Part shown: piece after piece, positions 1-7,861 of the stretch
How the letters are laid out: each line of letters opens with the position of its first letter
Position numbering within the stretch: position 1 is the first letter of the stretch
Assembly: GCA_040397785.1 (NCBI GenBank)
Contig: JBBAVI010000005.1
Span: 1 to 64,000, forward strand
DNA: 64,000 nt
DNA from: M3007 sp040397785
GTDB taxonomy: Bacteria; Bacteroidota; Bacteroidia; Chitinophagales; Saprospiraceae
Reading direction: 5' to 3'
The notes under the pieces: model-generated
Database searches by the model: none
Seen by the model: only the letters and a program-made list of their open reading frames with translations
What the model was told of the DNA's origin: nothing
Made by a program: the position numbers and the translations under genes

Positions 1-51
<51 letters not shown>

Positions 52-135
52 AATTGGCTCATAACCAACACGTTATAAGCGAATTTTTAAATAAATAGTC
101 TTCAATTTTCTAGATAATCATGGTTGAAACACCAT

Positions 136-881
<746 letters not shown>

Positions 882-1076
882 GTTTGGTACAATAGTGTTG
901 TGTGAAAAGAAAAAACGTATAAAACAACCTGCATTGCAGGAATTGTATTTTTTTAGTATCCTTAAAATGACCGAAAACGAACCTTTCGACGGTTATTTTA
1001 TCAAAAAGCCACGTTTGGATTGATATTAAAAACCAAAGCGCCTAAAATCATCTCCTTGAAGGATTACCTTTGTGCG

Positions 1077-2423
1077 ATGCAACGAATTCTACTTTTAATT
1101 TGCTATACCCTGGGCAGTTTTTGCTTTGCCTTTGTTCGGGTGCATGCACAAGGTGTTAGTTTGCAGGAGAGCCTCAAACTGGCCCTCGAAAACAGCACGC
1201 AATTAAAAAAAGCGCAGCTCGATCGCGATGTACTGGAACAACGTCTGCGAGAAGGTCGAAGCGCTGCTTATCCGATCATCAATGCCTCGCTTAGCTTTGA
1301 CTATTACCCGTTGCTGCCCACGCAGCTGCTACCGGGTGAATTATTTGGTCAGGCCGATGGCACCTATATTCCGGCGCAATTTGGGCAGCCCTGGCAACTC
1401 ACCAGTGCAATCACCATAGAGCAGCCTTTATACAATGAATCCTTGCGGCGCAGCATTCCGTCGGTCAGTGTAACGCGTGCCATTTATGACTTGCTGCTCG
1501 AACGCAGTGAATCGGAAGTGTTGTTCAATACGGCGCAGTTGTTTTATCAAACCCTGCAAACAGAACAATTGTTGCGCGCGGTGTATGCCAATCTTGAGAA
1601 AATAGCGGCCTTACAGCGTATGGCCGAGTTGCAACTCAAAAATGGCTACGCAATTCCGATTGATGTAAAACGCATCAAAGTGGCCCATACGAACCTGAGT
1701 ACCCAGCGCCAAAACCTGCTGGCAGGCATCAAGGCCTTGCAACAAACCATGAAATTTATTTGCGGAAAAGATTTCGATGCCGATTTTTCGCCGGAAGAGG
1801 CGTTGACTGATCCGACCGCTGATTCGTCGCGTTGGCAGGCCATTCAATTGGAACCAGAAGCGGCTACCGAACACCGCTTGTTGTTGCGCAACCTCGAACT
1901 CAATCGATTGCAGGTGCGCAGTTTGTATGGCGAAGCCTATCCAAGTTTGCGTGCGTACGCCAGTGGTTATTATCAGGGCCTGCGGAAAGATGCAAACGTA
2001 TTTGATGCCAGTACCCGCTGGTTTGGCATGGCGGCCATTGGCTTTAAATTGAATGTTCCGGTATTTGATGGCTTCCGGCGGCAGCGCAAAGCGGCTATTT
2101 TGCGTATTGAAGGTCAAAAACTAGAGGCCGACCGTAGCCAGTTATTGCGTGCCAAGGAATTGGAATTCCGGCAGGCACGTATTCAACTCCAAACCGCCCT
2201 GGAATCCGTACGCGCACAGCAGGAAAATGTAGCCCTGGCGCGCGAAATTGTGGAAAAACTTACCCTCCAATATAAAGAAGGCGTTGCATCACTTACCGAC
2301 TTGCTCAATGCACAAACAGCCTTGTCGGAAGCAGAAACCAATTACTGGCAGCAAGTATTCAGCTATAAATTAGCCGTACTCAAACTACTAAAAGCTGCCG
2401 GTAAAATTGACATTCTAAAATAA
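1077..2423 (+). CDS. TolC family outer membrane efflux protein
   Basis: A 448-residue outer membrane channel subunit of a tripartite efflux system. The start was set at the ATG at 1077 because it gives a clean signal peptide (MQRILLL through VHAQG); the longer frame from a TTG at 1020 puts 19 polar residues in front. The mature protein shows the two internally repeated helical hairpins of the OEP family, including the early SLQESLKLALENS and the late TLQYKEGVASLTDLLNAQTALSEAE, the typical signature near the C-terminal hairpin. A TACCTTTG box at 1065-1072 resembles a Bacteroidota -7 element but sits almost on the ATG and has no good -33 partner. The membrane-fusion gene follows after 12 bases. 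The substrate cannot be told from the sequence. Confidence 0.9.
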   Translation: MQRILLLICYTLGSFCFAFVRVHAQGVSLQESLKLALENSTQLKKAQLDRDVLEQRLREGRSAAYPIINASLSFDYYPLLPTQLLPGELFGQADGTYIPAQFGQPWQLTSAITIEQPLYNESLRRSIPSVSVTRAIYDLLLERSESEVLFNTAQLFYQTLQTEQLLRAVYANLEKIAALQRMAELQLKNGYAIPIDVKRIKVAHTNLSTQRQNLLAGIKALQQTMKFICGKDFDADFSPEEALTDPTADSSRWQAIQLEPEAATEHRLLLRNLELNRLQVRSLYGEAYPSLRAYASGYYQGLRKDANVFDASTRWFGMAAIGFKLNVPVFDGFRRQRKAAILRIEGQKLEADRSQLLRAKELEFRQARIQLQTALESVRAQQENVALAREIVEKLTLQYKEGVASLTDLLNAQTALSEAETNYWQQVFSYKLAVLKLLKAAGKIDILK

Positions 2424-2435
2424 CGGCATTACACT

Positions 2436-3503
2436 TTGAACAAACGAATTTTTCTCTGGCTATTTCTGATTGGGTTTGCGGCGGTGATCGCAACGAAGTT
2501 ATTTTACAACAAAAAAGCACTCCAGGCAGAAACGGAGTTGTCGAAAACGGTGCGAAAGTACGTGCCCGTGGAAGTCACATCCCCCCAAATGGAAGCGCTC
2601 GGCACAACCCTGGAGGCCGATGGCATTTTTTTGCCGATTAAAGAAATGTTTGTCATTTCAGAAACCCAAGGCCGCGTGTTAGAAGTGTATAAAAACAAGG
2701 GAGAATGGGTGCGGGAAGGTGATATGATTGCTAAAGTAGACGACGAATTACTGCGTATTGAACTAGAAGCAACCCAGGCCAACCTTGCCAAAATGCGCAA
2801 AGACCAGGAACGCCTCGGCAACCTGATTGAAGGCGAAGCAGTAGCCAAAAATAAAATGGAAGACATTGTGCTGGGCTTGATGGCGACTGAAGCCAAAGAA
2901 AAAGCCCTGAAAAAACAAATTGCCAATACCAGCATTAAAGCACCGATGACTGGCACCCTGGGCTTGCGCTTTATTGAGCGGGGCAGCGTGATTGGTCCGG
3001 GCATCCAAGTTGCACAGGTAACCAACCTCGAAAAACTGTACTTGATGGTAAAAGTGACAGAACGCGACGTATTGGGCATTAAAAAAGGCCAAATCGTAGA
3101 AGTAAAACCCGATGTGTACCCCAATGCACGCATCAGCGGCAAGGTGACCAATATTGGCTTGCGCGCAGATAATACCTTTAGCTATGATGTAGAAATAGAA
3201 GCCCCTAATCCGGATAAAACACCCTTGCGTGCGGGTATGCATGCGAAGGCCGTATTTTCTTTTGGCGTCAACCGAAAAGGCCTTACCCTGCCCAGAAAAG
3301 CCATTGCAGGCAGTTTGCAGGAATCTAAAGTATATGTAGTACTTGATTCCACCGCCCAATTGCGTACCGTATCGCTGGGTGGCGTACACGGCGATAAAGT
3401 GGAAGTGGTATCTGGCTTACTCGAATCGGACAAGGTGGTACTAACAGGCCAGCTGAATTTGAGTAATGGGGCGAAGGTGGAAATAATCTCGAGGGGGCAA
3501 TAA
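2436..3503 (+). CDS. Efflux RND-type periplasmic adaptor (membrane fusion protein)
   Basis: A 355-residue HlyD/MFP adaptor that would link an inner membrane pump to the TolC channel encoded just upstream. One N-terminal membrane anchor (about residues 3-20) is followed by a lipoyl-like half (VLEVYKNKGEWVREGD), a short coiled-coil hairpin, the second lipoyl half (IKAPMTGTLG) and beta-barrel and membrane-proximal domains. The start is a TTG; no in-frame ATG lies nearby and the N-terminus fits the family. The ORF ends cleanly with TAA. The expected third gene, an RND permease, does not follow: the sequence changes to a fragment of an unrelated gene on the other strand. The pump therefore has to come from elsewhere, or the system is broken. 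Confidence 0.9.
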   Translation: MNKRIFLWLFLIGFAAVIATKLFYNKKALQAETELSKTVRKYVPVEVTSPQMEALGTTLEADGIFLPIKEMFVISETQGRVLEVYKNKGEWVREGDMIAKVDDELLRIELEATQANLAKMRKDQERLGNLIEGEAVAKNKMEDIVLGLMATEAKEKALKKQIANTSIKAPMTGTLGLRFIERGSVIGPGIQVAQVTNLEKLYLMVKVTERDVLGIKKGQIVEVKPDVYPNARISGKVTNIGLRADNTFSYDVEIEAPNPDKTPLRAGMHAKAVFSFGVNRKGLTLPRKAIAGSLQESKVYVVLDSTAQLRTVSLGGVHGDKVEVVSGLLESDKVVLTGQLNLSNGAKVEIISRGQ

Positions 3504-3519
3504 GTATTTTTATTAAATT

Positions 3520-3676
3520 CATCCTGAACGTCAATTTCCAGTCCAATTGAAGGGTACCACAGAATATTGACGCCGAAATCGGTGATCAGCTCAACCACGG
3601 TAGGCTCCTCGGCATTGAAGAACAACATGGTATTTCCGTTGCAGGCGCCGCCCTGCAACCAGGGTACTTTAGCCAT
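3520..3676 (-). pseudogene. Truncated [NiFe]-hydrogenase small subunit start
   Basis: On the minus strand an ATG at 3676 opens about 50 codons that look like the N-terminus of a [NiFe]-hydrogenase small subunit of the high-affinity group 1h type (formerly group 5): a WLQGGACNGNT motif holding the first cluster-ligand cysteine, then FFNAEEPTVVELITDFG and ILWYPSIGLEI. After roughly position 3530 the similarity stops and the frame runs on as an antisense shadow of the adaptor gene. The remaining 250 or so residues, with the other iron-sulfur ligands, are absent, as are the large subunit and maturation genes. I take it as a gene remnant left at a deletion or rearrangement junction, or as a misassembly. 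The family call rests on motif recall. Confidence 0.6.
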
Positions 3677-3808
3677 AGTGAAAAGGTGTTTCTTGAAGAA
3701 TCAAATAAAAATTGGTATTGCCTACTTTCTATAAAAAGAATTGCGTTACAAGGCGTTTCCCCTGTGCTTTGCATTAACAATATCAATTCACACATTAACA
3801 AACACATT

Positions 3809-4237
3809 ATGAACATTCGTGCGCTTTTCCTGTTTGTCAATTTCGTTACTGTTTTAATCTTCGTTTCTTGTACCAAAAGCAACGACGATCCGCAGCCCAA
3901 CAAACCAAAAACACCAGCCACTGGATTATGGAAAGTTTCCTATTTTTTCGATAAACAAGAGGGGACAAACGACTTTGCCAACTACACGTTTGACTTCTCC
4001 AGCAATGGTGTTTTGACGGTTAAAAATGGCAATCAAACTTGGCTGGGTACCTGGGTTACAGGTTCTGATGACAGCAAAAACAAATTTGTAATTGCCTTTT
4101 CGGGAAGTGTATCCAGCGCATTGTCAGAACTTGCAGAAGACTGGCTGATTATATCCATGACCGATAATGCTATGCACTTTGAGCATATGAGCGGTGGAAA
4201 TGGCAGTACTAGCACATTAAAGTTTACAAAAATTTAA
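3809..4237 (+). CDS. Small secreted lipoprotein, lipocalin-like size, unknown function
   Basis: A 142-residue protein. The ATG at 3809 is chosen because it starts a signal peptide (MNIRALFLF) ending in the lipobox VSC, with the lipidated Cys at about residue 21; the frame upstream of it has no signal character. After a short charged linker (SNDDPQPNKPK) the chain is rich in beta-strand patterns (GLWKVSYFF, YTFDFSSNGVLTV, WLGTWV), the arrangement of Bacteroidota lipocalin-like lipoproteins. No catalytic residues are recognisable. It lies alone, after the hydrogenase remnant and before the candidate small RNA. Confidence 0.75.
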   Translation: MNIRALFLFVNFVTVLIFVSCTKSNDDPQPNKPKTPATGLWKVSYFFDKQEGTNDFANYTFDFSSNGVLTVKNGNQTWLGTWVTGSDDSKNKFVIAFSGSVSSALSELAEDWLIISMTDNAMHFEHMSGGNGSTSTLKFTKI

Positions 4238-4261
4238 CACACAATATCAAAGGTTAAAAAG

Positions 4262-4292
4262 TTGGAATTTAAAATTTTTAGTATTACTTTTG
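4262..4292 (+). promoter_or_regulatory. Consensus Bacteroidota promoter (TTG-N20-TACTTTTG)
   Basis: TTG at 4262-4264, a 20-base spacer, and TACTTTTG at 4285-4292 match the primary sigma factor consensus of the phylum (-33 TTG, -7 TAnnTTTG, spacing 19-21). No ORF follows on this strand before a strong terminator at 4399, so the predicted product is a short untranslated RNA starting near 4298. Confidence 0.65.
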
Positions 4293-4297
4293 TTCAC

Positions 4298-4427
4298 GCA
4301 TAGCATATATTGCCTATTTAAATTGGGCATTTTACATCTGACACTATTTTTCCAGCCCTACTGCTTGATAGGAAGATAAGTCTTAGGGTATACTGGGAGG
4401 GACAAGCATCTGCTTGTCCCTTTTTTT
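4298..4427 (+). ncRNA. Candidate small RNA, about 130 nt
   Basis: The interval lies between a full consensus promoter and a perfect intrinsic terminator and holds no convincing ORF. Short pairings are possible inside it (TGCC with GGCA around 4311-4329; CCAG and CCCTA with TAGGG and CTGG between about 4352 and 4396). I tried to read it as 6S RNA, SRP RNA or tmRNA and found no family hallmark, so it is left unnamed. The 5' end is inferred from promoter spacing. It could instead be an antisense regulator of the gene at 4426-4998, whose 3' end overlaps its U-tract. Confidence 0.5.
4399..4427 (+). terminator. Intrinsic terminator
   Basis: Perfect 10-bp inverted repeat GGGACAAGCA / TGCTTGTCCC (4399-4408 and 4411-4420) followed by seven T. 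Direction is plus; the minus strand lacks a T-tract. It would end the lipoprotein transcript and the candidate small RNA. Confidence 0.9.
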
Positions 4428-4998
4428 ATGCTTTCAAAAATACAATATCCTCTAGCAACATAAAATAATTGCTCAAACAAGTGATCCGGTCATCTTCAAT
4501 CGTAAAATCAATGCCTTTAAAACTCACTTGCGACAAGGTAGAATTGAGGGTTATCTCGAAATAATTATTGGCGTTATCGCTGTCTTTGATGAGGGTAAGT
4601 ACGTCGGGGAACAACGCATGTTGCACGTATAATTTGTCGCAATGCGGCACCGCGAGGTGTGCTTTCCCCGAATTATCGGTATATTCCTGCATGCGGCCCT
4701 CGCCGTGGATGCACACGCACAACACATTGCAAGCCAGCGCCGGGTTTTTATTGATTACCTGCACAGTGTACCCAGTACCTTGTTGTGCCTGGTGTGTTAC
4801 TGTAAAATCTTTGCCTGGCTGTTTGTCGCTCTTCAGTTTTAAGGTGTTGCCTTCTATCCAGAAACTGCCCGTGGCCTTGCGGTCCACCGCGCCATAGGTA
4901 TAAAAAAACTGAAAGGTGCCATCGCGTTCAAATTGGAAACCCGCTGCCATTTCGTGCCGCTTGAAAAAATAGGCTCCTGTTAAATTAGCGTCGTTCAT
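4426..4998 (-). CDS. Hypothetical protein, beta-rich, cytosolic
   Basis: A 190-residue protein with no signal peptide or membrane segment. Regular alternating hydrophobic patterns (FQFERDGTFQFFYTYGAVDR, GSFWIEGNTLKL, KDFTVTHQAQ) suggest a beta barrel or sandwich. The pattern of a result line such as FKRHEMAAGFQFERDGTF recalls small Bacteroidota proteins of unknown function. Three cysteines cluster around residues 90-95 (ACNVLCVC). The start is the ATG at 4998, divergent from the TRIC-like gene 81 bases away. I do not recognise the family. Confidence 0.65.
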   Translation of the reverse strand: MNDANLTGAYFFKRHEMAAGFQFERDGTFQFFYTYGAVDRKATGSFWIEGNTLKLKSDKQPGKDFTVTHQAQQGTGYTVQVINKNPALACNVLCVCIHGEGRMQEYTDNSGKAHLAVPHCDKLYVQHALFPDVLTLIKDSDNANNYFEITLNSTLSQVSFKGIDFTIEDDRITCLSNYFMLLEDIVFLKA

Positions 4999-5079
4999 AC
5001 TCGTATCTTTGCATGCGCATAAATGGGCAAATTTCTGTAATGTGCGGCATATTTTGTATATTTTTAAGATTTAATTTAT

Positions 5080-5685
5080 ATGTCATTCATCCTGCAAATC
5101 ATCGCATACACCGGTATTTTTGTTTTTGCCCTTACCGGGGCGCTGAAGGCCCGCAACCACCAGATGGACATTTTTGGGGCGGCCGTGCTGGCTTTCGTTA
5201 CCGCTTATGGCGGCGGCACGGTACGCGATGTGCTGATTGGGGTGCGCCCTGTGAGTTGGATGAACGATTATATTGCGCTTGTTTTGGTATTATCGGCCGT
5301 TGTTGTGGTGTTTTTGTTGCACCGCAATGTGGCCCGATTTAAAATCACCATCTTTTTGAGCGATGCCATTGGGTTGGGACTGTTTACAGTGTTGGGTATT
5401 CACAAAAGCCTCGAAATGGGGGTCAATTACGGCTATGCGATCATTATGGGGGCTATAACAGCCACTTTTGGCGGATTTTTAGCCGATATTTTGAGTAATA
5501 CCGTGCCTGATTTGTTGAAACGCAGCGAATTGTATGCTACGGCCTGCCTTGTGGGCGGACTGGTGCAGGTGCTGCTCATGCGCGCAGGCGTACCCGAACA
5601 CCTCAACCTGTGCATTTGTATCGTGCTGGTTGCAAGTATTCGGGTAATATCCAAATGGAAGCGGATTTATTTGCCGCAGATATAA
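5080..5685 (+). CDS. Trimeric intracellular cation (TRIC) channel family protein, UPF0126
   Basis: A 201-residue inner membrane protein with about seven hydrophobic segments. Two copies of the family repeat are visible: FALTGALKAR with GGGTVRDVLIG in the first half, and GLGLFTVLGIHKS with GGFLADILS in the second. This is the UPF0126 (YicG/YadS) family, structurally related to animal TRIC cation channels; prokaryotic members conduct potassium or sodium, though the physiological role is unclear. Start is the ATG at 5080. A TATCTTTG box at 5004-5011 fits a -7 element, with only a weak -33 partner. The gene ends one base before the convergent neighbour's stop. Confidence 0.88.
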   Translation: MSFILQIIAYTGIFVFALTGALKARNHQMDIFGAAVLAFVTAYGGGTVRDVLIGVRPVSWMNDYIALVLVLSAVVVVFLLHRNVARFKITIFLSDAIGLGLFTVLGIHKSLEMGVNYGYAIIMGAITATFGGFLADILSNTVPDLLKRSELYATACLVGGLVQVLLMRAGVPEHLNLCICIVLVASIRVISKWKRIYLPQI

Positions 5686-5686
5686 C

Positions 5687-6802
5687 TTACTCTTCGGCGT
5701 GCTGCATGATTTCCAGAAAATGCTTGGCTTTCATTTCCTGGCTTTTTTCAAACTGGTTGGCGGTGGTCGCATTGGAGCCACTGCCCGTATCAGCGTAAGA
5801 GATAACGCTGTGTCCATCGGCAGCATCAACCACATAAAAGAGCAGCAATTCAGGATAGCCAACGGGCGACCAGCGTACCCCGGGAATAATGACGGCATAA
5901 CGGCTGTCTTTTTCGGCCAGGGCTTTTTCAATTTCGGACTGAGGCACCACTTTAAACGGATAGGAATAGTTTTTAGCGATTTCGTCTACAGAAAGGCTGG
6001 ATTTCCCGGAAGGAAACTTGATTAAGTCGTTGCCAATCAACAGGGTTTTATCAATCAAATGGGCATTGGATAATTTTATAGTCTGGTTTATCTCCGCTTT
6101 TTTGCCTGCTAAGGCTGCTTGTTTCAAATCCGCTTGCAGGTAATACAGGCCAAAATGCAGGTCGGATGCCATGGGCAGCGCGTGCTGGGTGAGGTAAAAC
6201 CCGACGTAATTCAATTGGCGGTGTTTGAGATAATCACCTGCCTGCATACTTTTCCCGAGTTTTTTGTCGATGTCCATTTGTTGCTCCTGCTTCATTTCCC
6301 AATCCGATTTTGAACTAAAATAAGCGTCAAATTCGGTCATCTGTAAAATATCAACGCTGCTTGCATTGTCTTCCACCACCAATAATTTGTCCAAAATGCG
6401 TGGTTCGGCGTTCTTTTTGGACAACAAGCGGCCTGCTTCTGCCAGCATTTCATCGGCTGCACCGAAAGCGATAAAAAAGATTTTAGAGAGGTCGGTCGCG
6501 CGTGTTTTGTACGTTGCCAGTTCCGAGCGGGTCATGAACACAGGATTGTTGAAAGACCAATGTTTTGCAAAAGTGGATTTTAGTTGCGCGTTATGATCGG
6601 CTACTAATTTTTTGTATTGGGCAGCATAGTCTTTGTTCGACTTTTTGGCAAGTGCGTTCAGGGTTTTGGTATCTTCGGTGGCGAGCACCACGATGGTTTC
6701 GGATGCGTTTTTAAAATCCAGCGCTTTATTTTTATCCACGAAAGTAACCTGGCCAAAAGCAATGTTTGCGAGGAGTAAGAGGGGGGCAAAGAAGTATTTC
6801 AT
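5687..6802 (-). CDS. Secreted protein of unknown function
   Basis: A 371-residue protein when started at the ATG at 6802, which gives a signal peptide (MKYFFAPLLLL to FGQ); the open frame extends 35 codons further up but without signal character. The mature part begins VTFVDKNKALDFKNASETIVVLATEDTKT, has a charged helical middle with many Lys, Gln and Asp, and ends in a compact segment (VIIPGVRWSPVGYPELLLFYVVDAADG). No cysteines, no lipobox and no T9SS domain are present, so it is probably periplasmic. I do not recognise the family. It converges with the channel gene and shares a one-base gap with it. Confidence 0.7.
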   Translation of the reverse strand: MKYFFAPLLLLANIAFGQVTFVDKNKALDFKNASETIVVLATEDTKTLNALAKKSNKDYAAQYKKLVADHNAQLKSTFAKHWSFNNPVFMTRSELATYKTRATDLSKIFFIAFGAADEMLAEAGRLLSKKNAEPRILDKLLVVEDNASSVDILQMTEFDAYFSSKSDWEMKQEQQMDIDKKLGKSMQAGDYLKHRQLNYVGFYLTQHALPMASDLHFGLYYLQADLKQAALAGKKAEINQTIKLSNAHLIDKTLLIGNDLIKFPSGKSSLSVDEIAKNYSYPFKVVPQSEIEKALAEKDSRYAVIIPGVRWSPVGYPELLLFYVVDAADGHSVISYADTGSGSNATTANQFEKSQEMKAKHFLEIMQHAEE

Positions 6803-6945
6803 TGTGATGGGAGCGTTGAAAAATCGGAAAAGGCAAATGTGTTGATGGGAACAACCTTGGGGATTGGGTTGGTTTGCCAAAAGTAAGGGTATTTTTGGGG
6901 TTTGCAAAGATCATATTGGGCGCGATGTGCTAACCCGATGCAAAA

Positions 6946-7686
6946 TTATCGCTTCCGATAAATACTGGTGATCGTAAAATCAGGGGTATAATAAACAGGT
7001 GCCTGAACTTCTAACATTTTTTCAAAAGCACTTGCTAATGCGCTACGAAATGGTGCCAAATAATAGGGGCGCTCGGTGTTATCTACCACTAAAAGCCCCC
7101 CGGATTTCAGGTGTGGCATTGCTTCCTGAATGCAGGAAGGCCTTGCCCTGCCATCTACCAACACCAAATCAAAGTAATTTTCTGGAAAATCGTGGATGCT
7201 TTTAGCGTATTCTTCAAAGCTCAAGTGTTCAAGGCCTTTAGCACCACTCTTAAAATCATCTGGGTTTTCATGGGAGCGGTTTTGGCCATTTTCAACGGGT
7301 TCTGGACTGATAAATCGACCTTGCCAGTTGGTGTAGGACTTATTTTGGACCGTTTGCGTGAGAGTATTAAACCATTCCTGATGATCTTCCACGGTAACTA
7401 CCTCGGCTGCGCGCGCACAAAAAAAGAGGGTAGAACCGCCGCCGCCATACTCGTATATTTTAAACGTCTGGGTAATGTTTTTTTCCAAATATTGGAGGGC
7501 AGGCAAATTGAGCCAGGGCAATTCATCCACAACCGAATTCCGGCCCGCACGAAAGGATTGTTTCCAGGCAGTATAAAATTTCCAAAAACCTCGAAACTGG
7601 CCGATGTGCTCGGCATATTTAATGGATTGATAGGCAAAGTAAAACGCTGATTGCTTCCAGGCCATGGTATTTAAGTTTTGGGGCAA
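6946..7686 (-). CDS. Class I methyltransferase-like protein
   Basis: A 246-residue cytosolic protein (239 if the ATG at 7665 is used; that start, MAWKQS, is equally plausible). The middle holds a Rossmann-type SAM site: YEYGGGGSTLFF for the glycine-rich loop I, VVTVEDHQEWF for the strand whose acidic end usually binds the ribose, and FDLVLVDGRARPSC followed by LKSGGLLVVDN for the later strands. This order is typical of small-molecule or glycan-modifying methyltransferases encoded in Bacteroidota surface polysaccharide loci. No such locus is seen here, so the substrate is unknown. It stands alone, read away from the large cargo gene. Confidence 0.7.
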   Translation of the reverse strand: MPQNLNTMAWKQSAFYFAYQSIKYAEHIGQFRGFWKFYTAWKQSFRAGRNSVVDELPWLNLPALQYLEKNITQTFKIYEYGGGGSTLFFCARAAEVVTVEDHQEWFNTLTQTVQNKSYTNWQGRFISPEPVENGQNRSHENPDDFKSGAKGLEHLSFEEYAKSIHDFPENYFDLVLVDGRARPSCIQEAMPHLKSGGLLVVDNTERPYYLAPFRSALASAFEKMLEVQAPVYYTPDFTITSIYRKR

Positions 7687-7861
7687 AGAAAAGGGAATAC
7701 CGGATAATTATTGCGTTTTTTGAATTTGGACCAGAGGAGACCTGGTTTATTTTAGCTTTTTTGCGACGTTTAATCAATTCAATAATAATATGCTGTCTTT
7801 GAATTTGCATGAATGCCCTATTTTTGAGTCCTAATTCCGTTCAATAAATAAACTAATTATT

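Noticed and set aside
1065..1072. TACCTTTG as promoter of the tolC-like gene
   Set aside because: It fits the -7 box but is only five bases from the ATG and has no -33 element at the right distance. Mentioned in the gene entry only.
3182..3676. A 164-codon minus-strand ORF starting with the hydrogenase-like segment
   Set aside because: Only the first 50 or so codons resemble hydrogenase. The rest is antisense to the adaptor gene and has the composition of a shadow frame, so the full ORF is not a gene.
4298..4427. 6S RNA, SRP RNA or tmRNA
   Set aside because: No long bulged hairpin typical of 6S, no SRP helix 8 motif, and too short for tmRNA. Kept as an unnamed candidate.
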